Below, one piece after another: positions 33,544 through 42,821 of a stretch of 64,000 nucleotides of DNA. Origin of the DNA: Streptomyces sp. WM4235 (GTDB lineage: Bacteria > Actinomycetota > Actinomycetes > Streptomycetales > Streptomycetaceae). Positions within the stretch are counted from its first letter, which is position 1; every line of letters begins with the position of its first letter. The notes beneath the pieces were generated by a model. The model was not told where the DNA came from. It worked only from the letters and a program-made list of their open reading frames with translations, and did no database searches. The stretch lies in the NCBI RefSeq assembly GCF_001279725.1, contig NZ_LGDE01000125.1, positions 1 to 64,000 on the forward strand. The letters are read 5' to 3'. The translations under genes and the position numbers were made by a program.

Positions 33544-35595
33544 GTGAACGCGACGCGCACCCGGCACCGACAGCTGACCGAGGAACCCCGGTTGACAGGT
33601 CGCAGGACGACGGAACAACGCGCCGACCCCACCTGGCCGCGTACCCGCTATTGGTTCGACACCATCGTGGCGCGCGGGACCGCGCTGCTCATCGGCTGGC
33701 TCACCCTGCTGTGTCTGGTCATCGTGATCCCGGCCAGCGTCGCGCTGGTCTGGGCCGACCAGGACGCGCCGACGACGTGGTCCGGGCAGCTCGCCGCGGT
33801 CTGGGTGAGCGTCGGTCAGACCCTGAAGATCGGGGGCGCCGTCGGCAGCCCCCTGTACGTCGTCATCTCGGTCCTGCTGGCCCTGGTGGCGTTGTTGTTC
33901 GTCTCCACCCTCGTCAGCCTCATCACCACCGGCCTCAACGACAAGGTGCTGGCCCTGCGGCGCGGCCGGTCCACCGTCCTGGAGTCGGGGCACACCGTGC
34001 TGCTCGGTTGGTCGGACCAGGTCTTCCCGATCGTCTCCGAACTGACCGTCGCCAACTCCAATCAGCGCCGGGCCGTCATCGCCGTCCTGGGGCCGAAGGA
34101 CAAGGCGGAGATGGAGGACGAGATCGACACCGCTCTCGGCCGCCTCGGTCACACCCGGCTGATCTGTCGCAACGGCGTGACCACCGATCCCGCGGTCGTC
34201 TCCCTGGTCAGCCCCGAGACGGCACGCGCCGTCCTCGTCCTGACCCACGAGGGCGAGGACGGAGACGCCCACGTGGTGAAGACGCTGCTGGCGCTGGAGG
34301 CGGCGGTGCGCGGGCGGGGCCGACCCTCCGTCGTCGCGGCGGTGCGCGACGGGCGCCACCAACGGGCGGCGGACCTGGCCGCGGGGGCCCACGGCCGGGT
34401 GCTGAACATCGAGGACATCACCGCCCGCCTCATCGCCCAGACCTCGTGCCGGCCCGGTCTCTCCCTCGTCTACCAGGAGCTGCTGGACTTCGGCGGCGAC
34501 GAGATCTACATGATCGAGGAACCCGCCCTGGTCGGGCGCACCTTCGGTGACCTGCTGCTCGCCTACGACACCTCCAGCGTCATCGGCGTTCTGCGCGGGG
34601 CGGGCGGCGTCGAACTCAATCCGGCCTCCGACAGGGTGCTCGGGGCGGACGACCGGATCGTGTTGATCACCGAGGACGACGACACCGCGGCCAGGGCGGA
34701 CCGGCCGCCCACCGTGGACGAGGAGGCGATCGTGGTGCCGCGCGCGCCGATGCCGCCCCCGGAGCGGTTCCTGCTGCTCGGGTGGAACCACCGTGCTCCG
34801 CTCGTCGTCGAGCAACTCGACCGGTGTGTCCCCGACGGTTCGGTCCTCGTGGTCGTGGCGGAGGGCGAGGGGCCGCTGGAGGACGCCGGTCGTTGCGCGC
34901 GGTCCCCGGGACGCCGCATGCGGGTGACCGTGCACAGCGGCGATGTCACGGACCCGCGGATCCTCGACGAGTCGGACGTGCTCTCGTTCGACAGGGTCAT
35001 CGTCCTCGGGTACGACGACGTGTCCGCGGCGCCCGGGACCCTGGGCGGTGACGACAGGACCTTGGTGACCCTGCTCCACCTGCGCGCGCTGGAAGAGGCC
35101 TCCGGGCGTGAACTGGCCGTCGTGACCGAGATGACCGACGACCGCAACCGGTTGCTCGCTCCCGCCCGGGAGGGAGCCGACTTCATCGTCGGCGGCCGGC
35201 TCATCAGCCTGTTGATGACGCAGATCGCGGAGAACCCGGCCCTGGCCGACGTCTTCGACGACCTGTTCACGGTCGGCGGTGACACCCTCCATCTGAGGCC
35301 CGCGACGGGCTACGTGCTGCCCGACCGTTCGGTCACCTTCGCGACGGTGGTGGAGTCCGGCCTCAGGCAGGGGCACTGTGTCATCGGGTTCCGGCTCCAC
35401 GAGGGCGGCGCGCGGGGCCCCTCGTACGGCGTCCGGATCAACCCGGACAAGCGGGAGCGGGTGCGGTTGGGTACGGAGGACTCGGTGATCGTGTTGGCAC
35501 CGAAGCCGGTGGCCCCGAACACGGACGCCCTGTCGGGGAATCCGTTGCCCGAGAGTCGAAGCCGCGCCCCGTCCGAGGTGGAGGGTGTGGCGTGA
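33544..35595 (+). CDS. CASTOR/POLLUX-type ion channel-like protein with two NAD-binding-like domains
   Basis: 683 residues from GTG 33544. Two transmembrane helices (about GTALLIGWLTLLCLVIVIPASV and PLYVVISVLLALVALLFVST) flank a possible pore loop. After them come two Rossmann-like regulatory domains, starting HTVLLGWSDQVFPIVSEL and FLLLGWNHRAPLVVEQL, each a GWS/GWN signature as in CASTOR/POLLUX and related K+-channel RCK modules. The architecture matches the actinobacterial 'CASTOR/POLLUX-related putative ion channel' family. Likely tetrameric, possibly gated by a ligand or ion (inference). TTG 33592, after GAGGA, is an alternative start. Confidence 0.87.
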   Translation: MNATRTRHRQLTEEPRLTGRRTTEQRADPTWPRTRYWFDTIVARGTALLIGWLTLLCLVIVIPASVALVWADQDAPTTWSGQLAAVWVSVGQTLKIGGAVGSPLYVVISVLLALVALLFVSTLVSLITTGLNDKVLALRRGRSTVLESGHTVLLGWSDQVFPIVSELTVANSNQRRAVIAVLGPKDKAEMEDEIDTALGRLGHTRLICRNGVTTDPAVVSLVSPETARAVLVLTHEGEDGDAHVVKTLLALEAAVRGRGRPSVVAAVRDGRHQRAADLAAGAHGRVLNIEDITARLIAQTSCRPGLSLVYQELLDFGGDEIYMIEEPALVGRTFGDLLLAYDTSSVIGVLRGAGGVELNPASDRVLGADDRIVLITEDDDTAARADRPPTVDEEAIVVPRAPMPPPERFLLLGWNHRAPLVVEQLDRCVPDGSVLVVVAEGEGPLEDAGRCARSPGRRMRVTVHSGDVTDPRILDESDVLSFDRVIVLGYDDVSAAPGTLGGDDRTLVTLLHLRALEEASGRELAVVTEMTDDRNRLLAPAREGADFIVGGRLISLLMTQIAENPALADVFDDLFTVGGDTLHLRPATGYVLPDRSVTFATVVESGLRQGHCVIGFRLHEGGARGPSYGVRINPDKRERVRLGTEDSVIVLAPKPVAPNTDALSGNPLPESRSRAPSEVEGVA

Positions 35596-35697
35596 CCGGA
35601 AGCCGGCCCGCCCGCGGGCGGTGGTGGGTTCGCACCGCGGTCGATTTCCCGCTTCCGTGCCGGGCGTCCGCGCGAAGTGCCCGCCCCGCCCGGGGAG

Positions 35698-35898
35698 TCA
35701 GCCCGTCAAGGCGCCCGCGTCATGATCCTGGGCCACCACGAGGAAGGCGTCCTGGTCCAGGTCCATCACGACGCGCACCGCCTCGCCGCAGGCGCGGCGC
35801 CGCGCCGCGGATTCCTCGGCGGGCCAGCTTCCGCGCGGACCACCGGCGGGGAAGAACTCGAGAACCCTCGCACCTGTCACCCTCAACACCTCCGCCAT
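35698..35898 (-). CDS. Short hypothetical protein, divergent from MFS gene
   Basis: 66 residues. ATG 35898 has CGGAG before it. The start MAEVLRVTGARVLEFFPAG recalls the N-terminal strand of DUF4180-type proteins, but the remainder (GEAVRVVMDLDQDAFLVVAQ) is too short to confirm this and may be a truncated form. It lies between the channel and the MFS transporter. Confidence 0.45.
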   Translation of the reverse strand: MAEVLRVTGARVLEFFPAGGPRGSWPAEESAARRRACGEAVRVVMDLDQDAFLVVAQDHDAGALTG

Positions 35899-35988
35899 GC
35901 GGCTCCGAAAGGCTGTGTTCCACCGCTTGCCCCCGCCGCCCGCCGACATGCGCCGACGGGGCCTTCCGGGCTTTCGGGCCCCGCGCTC

Positions 35989-35994
35989 TACTGT
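35989..35994 (+). promoter_or_regulatory. Candidate leaderless -10 box (TACTGT) of MFS gene
   Basis: TACTGT ends 7 nt before ATG 36002, and no Shine-Dalgarno is seen. Confidence 0.45.
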
Positions 35995-36001
35995 GTGCTC
36001 C

Positions 36002-37225
36002 ATGGCAGCGAAGATCAGCCGGGGCCGTGGGCACGACCGGCGACGGCTCGGATACCTGAGCGCGGCGGCGGTGTTCGCGATCGGCATGGCCGGCACGACG
36101 CTTCCCACTCCCCTGTACGGGCTGTACAGGGAGGAACTCGGGTTCTCCGAGCTGATGGTGACGCTCGTCTTCGCCGCCTACGCCATCGGGGTCATCGTCA
36201 CGCTGCTGGTCGCCGGCAACTATTCCGACGAGGCGGGCCGCCGGCCCGTACTGCTGTACGCGTTGGGGCTGTCGGCGCTGAGCGCGGGCTGCTTCCTGCT
36301 GGAGGGCGGTCTGCCCCTGCTGTTCGCGGGCCGCGTGCTGTCCGGGTTCTCGGCCGGGCTGCTCAGCGGCGTGGGTACGGTCACCGTCCTGGAACTGGCG
36401 CCCCCCGAGCGCAAGAGGCGCGCCGGACTGGCCGCGACCGCGGCCAACATGGGCGGCCTGGGCTGCGGTCCGCTGCTGGCCGGGATGTTGGCCGAGTACG
36501 CGCCGCTGCCGCTGATCCTGCCGTTCCTGGCCCACCTCGTCCTCCTGTGCTTCGCGTGCGCCATCGTGCTGCTGCTGCCCGAGACGGTCGAGCACCCTCG
36601 ACGCCTACCCCCGCTGAAGCCGCAGGGGCTGTCCGTTCCACCGGACATCCGCGGTGTCTTCGTGCCGTGCGCGCTCGCGGCGTTCGCCGGGTTCGCGCTG
36701 CTCGGACTGTTCACCTCGATCGCGCCGAGTTTCGTGTCCGAGACCCTGGGCGTGACCAACCACGCCACGGCCGGCCTGGTGGTCTTCACCGTGTTCCTCG
36801 GCTCGACGATCGGTCAGGTCCTGGTGGGGCGCATGCCCGTACGGCGGGCGCTGCCGCTGGGCTGCCTCGTCCTGGTGGTCGGTCTCCTGCTGGTCGGTGC
36901 CTCGCTGTGGACCGAGTCGATGCCGCTGCTCGTGGCGGGAGCGGTGTGCGGGGGGCTGGGGCAGGGGATGGCCTTCCGCGCGGGGCTCACGGCCGTGAGC
37001 GACGCGGCGCCGCCCGCGCACCGGGGCGGCACGATCTCCTCGTTCTTCGTGGTGGCGTACACGGGCATCTCGCTCCCGGTGGTGGGCGTGGGCGCGTTGA
37101 CGCTGTGGCTCGGACTGGTGGGTGCCGGGTTGACGTTCACCGTGTGCGCGACGGTGCTGGCCGCCGCGACGGGCCTGTACCTCCTGCGGCATCCGCCGAC
37201 GGCGCCCTCCCCTTCCGCCTCCTGA
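36002..37225 (+). CDS. MFS transporter, 12-helix
   Basis: 407 residues with about 12 hydrophobic segments. The first helix contains GMAGTTLPTPLYGLYREELGFSE, and motif A is GNYSDEAGRRPVLLYAL. LPETVEHPRR marks the central loop after six helices. The domain order and the loop are those of the DHA1-like/YfcJ-type group. The substrate is not known. No regulator lies next to it. Confidence 0.88.
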   Translation: MAAKISRGRGHDRRRLGYLSAAAVFAIGMAGTTLPTPLYGLYREELGFSELMVTLVFAAYAIGVIVTLLVAGNYSDEAGRRPVLLYALGLSALSAGCFLLEGGLPLLFAGRVLSGFSAGLLSGVGTVTVLELAPPERKRRAGLAATAANMGGLGCGPLLAGMLAEYAPLPLILPFLAHLVLLCFACAIVLLLPETVEHPRRLPPLKPQGLSVPPDIRGVFVPCALAAFAGFALLGLFTSIAPSFVSETLGVTNHATAGLVVFTVFLGSTIGQVLVGRMPVRRALPLGCLVLVVGLLLVGASLWTESMPLLVAGAVCGGLGQGMAFRAGLTAVSDAAPPAHRGGTISSFFVVAYTGISLPVVGVGALTLWLGLVGAGLTFTVCATVLAAATGLYLLRHPPTAPSPSAS

Positions 37226-37274
37226 ACCCCGGCGCGGGGCGGTCACGACGCGGGTCGGATGCCGCGCCGGTCGG

Positions 37275-38036
37275 TCACCGGGGAGGGGGCGGGGCCGCCG
37301 CGAAGCGGCTGGGGCGCCCGAAACGGACCGCCACCCCGGGCGAGTACAGGACGCTGACCGGGTCCCCGGTCGGGGTGGGCAGACCGGCCGCGGCGATCAG
37401 GTCCTCCCGGCATTCGAGCAGTTCCGCTCGGTGCAGGGGCCAGCGGGGGTGGGTGTTCGGCAGGTGCAGCGGACCACCGGGGAAGTCGTTGTGCAGACAC
37501 CAGCGGGCCGTGAGGAAGTCTTCCAACACCGTGGGCTCGTCGATGGGATCCCCGACGCGGACGGCGATCCGCGAGTGTGCGCCCCGAGGGCCGGGCCATC
37601 TGCGCACACCCGTGTACGTGACGACGTCACCGGTGCGGTCGAGGGACATCCGCGACCACTGGTAGGGCAGCCGGAACACGGTCCGGGCGACCGCCACCGA
37701 CACCAGGCGCGAGGCGTCCAGGGAGCGGAAGACGACCCCGCGTCGGCCCTGGGCGTCCACCGAGTACAGCCGCACGTTCGTCTCGGGGAAGGATCCGAGG
37801 TACGGGACGCCCGGCAGCCCCAGCCAGCCGACGCGATCCATCCGGAAGGCGATGAGACCGACGTACGTGACGCCGTCGAGGGTGTCGGGGACGGTCCCGG
37901 GCGGCAGCAGTGGAGCCACGTCCGCCGGGTCGACCGGCCAGTGCAGGAAGGCGAGGTCGAGCCAGGACTGGGTCAGCAGGGCACGGGGCGGGGAGAAGGG
38001 CGGGTCGCTGCGGATCGGTTCACGGGAGAACGGCAC
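37275..38036 (-). CDS. DUF2071 (YqjF-like) protein
   Basis: 253 residues from GTG 38036, chosen because it removes a low-complexity N-terminus. Family marks are LTQSWLDLAFLHWPVDP, YVGLIAFRMDRVGWLGLPG, SFPETNVRLYSVDAQGRRGVVFRSLDASRL and RFAAAPPPPR near the end. DUF2071 proteins are of unknown function; some have been annotated as acetoacetate-decarboxylase-like. It is convergent with the MFS gene. Confidence 0.9.
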   Translation of the reverse strand: MPFSREPIRSDPPFSPPRALLTQSWLDLAFLHWPVDPADVAPLLPPGTVPDTLDGVTYVGLIAFRMDRVGWLGLPGVPYLGSFPETNVRLYSVDAQGRRGVVFRSLDASRLVSVAVARTVFRLPYQWSRMSLDRTGDVVTYTGVRRWPGPRGAHSRIAVRVGDPIDEPTVLEDFLTARWCLHNDFPGGPLHLPNTHPRWPLHRAELLECREDLIAAAGLPTPTGDPVSVLYSPGVAVRFGRPSRFAAAPPPPR

Positions 38037-38074
38037 GGGCCCAGTGTCCCAGCCCGTCGCCGGGCCGGGAGCGG

Positions 38075-39043
38075 TCAGTGTTCGGGGTCCGGCGGGCGGA
38101 ACGACGACAGCATGGCGATGAAGGACGCGGACCCGGTGATCACCCCGGGGCGTCCGCTGCCGGCCGGGGCGGGCTCCACACCCACGGCCTCGATGCCGCC
38201 TTCGTGGATCCACAGCACCTTCGGGGTCAGCCGCTGTTCGGGCGGAGCCTTCTCCCAGTTGTCGAGGGTGACGGTGGAGTAGCCGACGAGCTGGGAGTGC
38301 AGGTCGGGTCCGTCCACGGCCTGGAAGTACAGGAATCCCTCGTGCGGCACCATCGCGAGGATGCCCAGGGGGGCGGGACGGCCCAGGAGGTCGGCGGCCC
38401 GCAGCAGGTGGGTACAGGTGAAGCCGGTCTCGCAGGTCACGGAGACCATGGGGTTGGCCGATCCGCTGTCATCCCGTACGACGGGTTCGGCGGCGAGGTT
38501 CCGTTCGGCGAGCGCCCACACCTCGTCCCCGTCGACGTTCCACGTGCGGAACTGCGACGCCGGCACGGGGGACGAGCGGTCGCCGTCCACGCGAACCACC
38601 AGGACCACGCCCAGGTCCTCGGTCAGGGGTCTGACCAGGGCGAAGTCCTCGGCGACGGTGCGCAGGGGCACGACCCGCGGCAGCAGCAGCGGGCCGACCT
38701 CCTCGTAGCCCGCCTGGTGCAGGGCCCTGCGGCGGTCGCCGAGCTCCAGCAGCCCGTTGAGGTGCCCAACGGCGGCTTCGCGCCACTGCGCCCGGGGCAG
38801 CGGCCGGACCAGGAGGGCCAGCTCCGCCAGGTCCAGCGGGATCCCGCTGCCGATGCCGAGCTGCAGGTGCTGCTCGGCACCGAACCGCATCGGCTGGTCC
38901 GAGCCCTCGCCGTCGAGGAAGAGGTTGTTCAGGAGGGCCAGGAATTCCTGCCATTCGGCGGGCCCCAAGGGACACCACGGCGGGACGGGCAGCCCCGTGT
39001 CGGCGGGGACCGCGGCCTTCTTCGCTCTGCGGAACAAGGGCAT
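38075..39043 (-). CDS. Conserved hypothetical protein
   Basis: 322 residues from ATG 39043, MPLFRRAKK start. No recognised domain, signal peptide or membrane helix. The N-terminal third is Leu/Arg-rich and helical; the middle (VVPLRTVAEDFALVRPLTEDLGVVLVVRVDGD) and the C-terminal half (ALAERNLAAEPVVRDD, LLRAADLLGRPAPLGILAMV) look like an alternating alpha/beta fold. It lies on the same strand as DUF2071, just upstream. Function not known. Confidence 0.7.
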   Translation of the reverse strand: MPLFRRAKKAAVPADTGLPVPPWCPLGPAEWQEFLALLNNLFLDGEGSDQPMRFGAEQHLQLGIGSGIPLDLAELALLVRPLPRAQWREAAVGHLNGLLELGDRRRALHQAGYEEVGPLLLPRVVPLRTVAEDFALVRPLTEDLGVVLVVRVDGDRSSPVPASQFRTWNVDGDEVWALAERNLAAEPVVRDDSGSANPMVSVTCETGFTCTHLLRAADLLGRPAPLGILAMVPHEGFLYFQAVDGPDLHSQLVGYSTVTLDNWEKAPPEQRLTPKVLWIHEGGIEAVGVEPAPAGSGRPGVITGSASFIAMLSSFRPPDPEH

Positions 39044-39202
39044 GCGCGACAGGTTAAGGCCGTGCGAATCCCGTTGTGAGCGCGTAAACAAGGCTGATGG
39101 ACGGCGAGTTCAGGCCGGCGAGGGCCGGGCGGGCGCGGCGGCGGGCGGGCACCGGGAATGGCCGAAGGAATGAGGCCGGACGCCGCTCGGGGTTCCTAGC
39201 CT

Positions 39203-39237
39203 GGGACGGTGCCCCTGGTCCCCCGGGGCACCGTCCC
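39203..39237. promoter_or_regulatory. Hairpin just upstream of polysaccharide deacetylase gene
   Basis: 13-bp perfect stem (39203-39215 with 39225-39237), 9-nt loop, 22 bp before ATG 39260. It may be an attenuator/leader structure, or an operator if transcription starts downstream. Confidence 0.5.
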
Positions 39238-39259
39238 GTCACCAGTGAAGAGCGGTTTC

Positions 39260-40027
39260 ATGAGAATCAGCAGTTTGTCGGCCACCCGCCGCACGGCCGT
39301 CTTCGCCCTCACGGCGACGGCGCTCACCCTCGCCTCGCTGTGCTGTCCCGCGGTGGCCTCCGCGACCACACGGCCCACGACACCCGAGGCCCGGACGGCG
39401 CCCGCCGCGGCGACGGTGCCGCTCTCCATCGCCCGTGCGGCGGACGGCGGCGCACGGGACGTCGCGATCACGATCGACGACGGACCCGACCCCGTCTGGA
39501 CGCCGAAGGTCCTGGACGTGCTGAAGGGGTACGGGGTCAAGGCCACGTTCTGCATGATCGGAACGAACGCCGGGAAGTACCCCGATCTCGTCAGGCGGGT
39601 GGTGGCGGACGGACACCGGTTGTGCGACCACTCCGTCAGCCATGACATGACGATGGACAAGAAGCCCGTCGCCTACCAGGAGCGGCAGATCCTCGACGCC
39701 AAGAACACGATCGAGAAGGCGGCCCCGGGAGCGACCGTCGACTACTACCGCGCACCGGGCGGCGCCTTCACCCCGGACAGCCGGCGGATCGCGGCGCGGC
39801 ACGGGATGCGGCCCCTGGGGTGGAGCGTGGACCCCGAGGACTGGAGCCGCCCCGGCACATCCGCGATCGTGGCCGCGGTGGAGAGCGGGCTGCCCGCGGA
39901 CCCGACCGTGCTGTTCCACGACGGGGGCGGCGACCGGGGCGAGACGGTGGAGGCCCTGCGCACGCTCCTGCCGTGGTTCGTGGAGCACGGGTACGCGTTC
40001 ACCTTCCCGGTCCGCACCGCCGGCTGA
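39260..40027 (+). CDS. Secreted polysaccharide deacetylase (NodB-type, CE4)
   Basis: 255 residues. A signal peptide (MRISSLSATRRTAVFALTAT … CCPAVASA) is visible. CE4 motifs: TIDDGPD (Asp73/Asp74), DHSVSHD (His124/His128), RAPGG, DPEDWSRPG and VLFHDGGG. The metal is bound by an Asp and two His. It likely removes acetyl groups from chitin oligosaccharides, xylan or peptidoglycan outside the cell. ATG 39260 was selected because the 17 preceding residues lie in a hairpin. Confidence 0.93.
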   Translation: MRISSLSATRRTAVFALTATALTLASLCCPAVASATTRPTTPEARTAPAAATVPLSIARAADGGARDVAITIDDGPDPVWTPKVLDVLKGYGVKATFCMIGTNAGKYPDLVRRVVADGHRLCDHSVSHDMTMDKKPVAYQERQILDAKNTIEKAAPGATVDYYRAPGGAFTPDSRRIAARHGMRPLGWSVDPEDWSRPGTSAIVAAVESGLPADPTVLFHDGGGDRGETVEALRTLLPWFVEHGYAFTFPVRTAG

Positions 40028-40099
40028 GACTCCGGTGCGGGGTCACTCGCCCAGCCCGGCTACCAGGCGGTAACGTCGGCCTCCGGGGATTGGAGTTCC

Positions 40100-40612
40100 A
40101 TGACCCGCCTGCTCAGCGTTTCCGACAGCGTCATCGTCGAGGCCAGCCCGTCAACGGTGTACCGGCACGTGTGCGACCCCTCGCTCATGGGCCGCTGGAG
40201 CCCCGAGAACCTGGGTGCGACCCTCACCCGCGAGCCGGGTCCCGTTCCGGTCGGGACGGTCTTCGACGGGCACAACAAGCGTGGCGCCTTCCGCTGGACC
40301 ACGCGCTGCACCGTGACGGCGGCGGACCAGGACGAGCTGTTCCGCTTCCGGGTCCACTCCATCGGACTGAAGCGGCCGCGCCTGCGCGGGCCCATCGCCA
40401 CCTGGGAGTACCGGTTCGAGGCGGTCCCCGAGGGGACGAGGGTGACGGAGACGTGGACCGACGACCGCCGCTCGTGGCCGGATCTCGTCGCGAACACCTT
40501 CGACAAGATCGCGACGGGCGGGCACACCTTCGCCGATTTCCAGCGTCGGAACATCCGCGTCACCCTGCGCAACCTCAAGGCCGCCCTGGAATCCGACGCC
40601 CGCACGCCGTGA
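40100..40612 (+). CDS. SRPBCC (START-like) family protein
   Basis: 170 residues. GGAG precedes the ATG. The N-terminal SDSVIVEASPSTVYRHVCDPSLMGRWSPE is typical of START-like polyketide-cyclase/dehydrase lipid-transport proteins. The end (TFADFQRRNIRVTLRNLKAAL) is the long C-terminal helix closing the pocket. It should bind a hydrophobic ligand, which is unknown. It lies alone between deacetylase and aldehyde dehydrogenase. Confidence 0.85.
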   Translation: MTRLLSVSDSVIVEASPSTVYRHVCDPSLMGRWSPENLGATLTREPGPVPVGTVFDGHNKRGAFRWTTRCTVTAADQDELFRFRVHSIGLKRPRLRGPIATWEYRFEAVPEGTRVTETWTDDRRSWPDLVANTFDKIATGGHTFADFQRRNIRVTLRNLKAALESDARTP

Positions 40613-40844
40613 GGGAGGACGGAGCGGCGGCCTCGACGCACCTCGCGCCCGAGACCGCACCCGACGCCCCCGGGGAGTCCGCGTTTGGAGCGGAATAATC
40701 CGGCCACACTAGTTGCTATATACATCGATCGAGGCGATGCGCCGCCCCTCCGCAGGCGGGGCGCGCCCGCCCGACGATCGCCGCAGATCCTCACGTCCGG
40801 CGACGGCAACGCCCGGCCTGGCCTTTCCCCTCAGGAGTCACCGC

Positions 40845-42164
40845 ATGTCGAACCACCTCCCGGAGCAGCCCGCAGACACCGTCGAGCGCCTCCGCGCCGG
40901 CTTCGCCTCCGGTCGCACGAAGTCGCTCTCCTGGCGTACGACGCAGCTCCGGGCGGTACGCGCCCTGCTGAAGGAACGCGGGGACGAGCTGGCCGGCGCG
41001 CTCCACGCGGACCTCGGGAAGGGGCGCGAGGAGGCCTACCGCACCGAGATCGATTTCGTCGTGCGGGAGATCGACCACACGCTGGACCATCTCGCGCAGT
41101 GGCTCCGCCCCCAGCCGGTGGCGGTGCCCGAGCGGCTGAACCCGGCCACCGCCCACACCGTGCTGGACCCGCTGGGCGTGGTCCTGGTCATCGCCCCGTG
41201 GAACTACCCGTTGCAACTGCTGCTGGCCCCGGTCATCGGCGCGCTCGCGGCGGGCAACTGCGTCGTCGCCAAGCCCAGCGAGCTGGCCCCGGCCACGTCG
41301 AGGGCCGTGGCCGAGCTGCTGCCGCTGTACGTGGACACCGACGCGGTCGCCGTGGTGGAAGGCGGCGTCCCCGAGACGACGGAGCTGTTGGCCCAGCGCT
41401 TCGACCACATCTTCTACACCGGCAACGGGACGGTCGGCCGGATCGTGATGCGTGCCGCGGCCGAGCACCTCACACCGGTGACACTCGAACTCGGTGGCAA
41501 GTCACCCGCGTTCGTCGATCGTGGCACGGACCTGGCCGTCGTGGCCGCCCGGCTGGCGTCGACCAAGTTCATGAACGCGGGGCAGACGTGCGTCGCCCCC
41601 GACTACGTGCTCACCGACCCCGAGACGGCCCGGGAGCTGGAGAAGGCCCTCGCCGACGCCGTGCACTCGCTGTACGGGGACGACCCGGCCGCCTCCCCCG
41701 CGTACGGCCGGATCGTCAACGACCGTCACTTCGACCGCCTCACGGGCCTGCTGGCCTCGGGCCGTACGGTGGTCGGCGGTGACCACGACCGGGCGGCCCG
41801 CTACATCGCCCCCACGGTCCTGGCAGACGTGTCCCCGGACTCCCCCGTGATGGGCGAGGAGATCTTCGGTCCGATCCTGCCGGTGGTCGAGGTGGCCGGG
41901 CTGGACGAGGCCATCGCGTTCATCGGTGGCAGGGACAAGCCGTTGGCCCTGTACGCCTTCACCGAGTCGGAGACCACGCGGGAACGCCTCACCCACGAGA
42001 CCTCCTCGGGTGGTCTCGCCTTCGGCCTCCCCGTGGCCCATCTGACCGTCTCCGACCTCCCGTTCGGCGGGGTCGGCGAGAGCGGCATGGGCAACTACCA
42101 CGGTCACTGGTCGCTGGCCACGTTCAGCCACCTCAAGGCGGTCCTGGACAAGCCGCTGAGCTGA
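40845..42164 (+). CDS. NAD(P)-dependent aldehyde dehydrogenase (class 3-like)
   Basis: 439 residues. AGGAG lies 10 nt before ATG 40845. Glu215 (LELGGKSP) and the nucleophile Cys249 (NAGQTCVAPDYVL) are present, with PWNYPLQLLLAPVIGALAAGN and the late DLPFGGVGESGMGNYHG of class 3/fatty aldehyde types. It oxidises aldehydes to acids; the substrate is not known. The ~230 bp upstream contain no gene. Confidence 0.93.
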   Translation: MSNHLPEQPADTVERLRAGFASGRTKSLSWRTTQLRAVRALLKERGDELAGALHADLGKGREEAYRTEIDFVVREIDHTLDHLAQWLRPQPVAVPERLNPATAHTVLDPLGVVLVIAPWNYPLQLLLAPVIGALAAGNCVVAKPSELAPATSRAVAELLPLYVDTDAVAVVEGGVPETTELLAQRFDHIFYTGNGTVGRIVMRAAAEHLTPVTLELGGKSPAFVDRGTDLAVVAARLASTKFMNAGQTCVAPDYVLTDPETARELEKALADAVHSLYGDDPAASPAYGRIVNDRHFDRLTGLLASGRTVVGGDHDRAARYIAPTVLADVSPDSPVMGEEIFGPILPVVEVAGLDEAIAFIGGRDKPLALYAFTESETTRERLTHETSSGGLAFGLPVAHLTVSDLPFGGVGESGMGNYHGHWSLATFSHLKAVLDKPLS

Positions 42165-42175
42165 CCCCACCGACG

Positions 42176-42219
42176 GTGCGGGGAGGGAACCGGCCACGGC
42201 GCCGGCTCCCTCCCCGCAC
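42176..42219. terminator. Hairpin terminator of aldehyde dehydrogenase gene
   Basis: 19-bp stem with one mismatch (42176-42194 with 42201-42219), 6-nt loop, 11 bp after the stop. Confidence 0.8.
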
Positions 42220-42304
42220 GCGTGCCACGACACCTCACTCCCCCCACCACACCGCCCGCCCGGGGTGAGGTCGTGACGCCCCGGCTCCCTCACGACGCTC
42301 CGTG

Positions 42305-42310
42305 TACCTT
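42305..42310 (+). promoter_or_regulatory. Candidate leaderless -10 box (TACCTT)
   Basis: TACCTT ends 8 nt before ATG 42319; no Shine-Dalgarno is seen. Confidence 0.4.
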
Positions 42311-42318
42311 GGGCCTCC

Positions 42319-42624
42319 ATGGACACGACTGCGGAAGAGCCGAGGAACGACGTCAAGCCTCCTGCGGAGAAGCCGGGTTGGGACCTGGCGGTGCCGCTCG
42401 GCGGCGGCTTCCTCGCGTCGGTGCGGCTCGGGGGCACGGACGGCTGGTGGACGGCTCTGTGGCTGCCCCTGCTCGCCCTCGCGCTGCTCGCCTTGTCCCT
42501 TGAGTGGACGCTGCTGGTCAAGGCCCGCTTCCGGATGCGCGCCGGGCAGTGGTTCTCCCTGGTGGGTGCGAACGTCAGCGTGCTCCTCGGGCTGGCCGTG
42601 CTGCTGGGGCCGGCCCGCTCCTGA
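42319..42624 (+). CDS. Small membrane protein of unknown function
   Basis: 101 residues. A charged N-terminus (about 22 residues) leads to two hydrophobic helices: WWTALWLPLLALALLALSLEW and FSLVGANVSVLLGLAVLLG. No known family is recognised. It is preceded by the terminator of the aldehyde dehydrogenase and followed by a lipoprotein gene on the same strand. Confidence 0.65.
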   Translation: MDTTAEEPRNDVKPPAEKPGWDLAVPLGGGFLASVRLGGTDGWWTALWLPLLALALLALSLEWTLLVKARFRMRAGQWFSLVGANVSVLLGLAVLLGPARS

Positions 42625-42821
42625 CCGGCGGTTGCCCACGAGCTGACACGAGGCGCCCCCGGAGGCGCCATCAGGGGCGTTCACCGCGACACCCGCACAC
42701 GGGGCCGCCCGTTCACGGGCTTCGGGATCCATCATGGCGTTGCCGAACCGCCATCGATGGATCGTCCGCCGTCCCGCCCACGCACCCGCGGCGGCCGGCC
42801 CGAGCTGCAATGGAGAGCCGA

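Noticed and set aside
33397..35400. A 667-codon frame antisense to the channel gene
   Set aside because: Shadow reading of high-GC coding DNA; no start signal and no recognisable fold.
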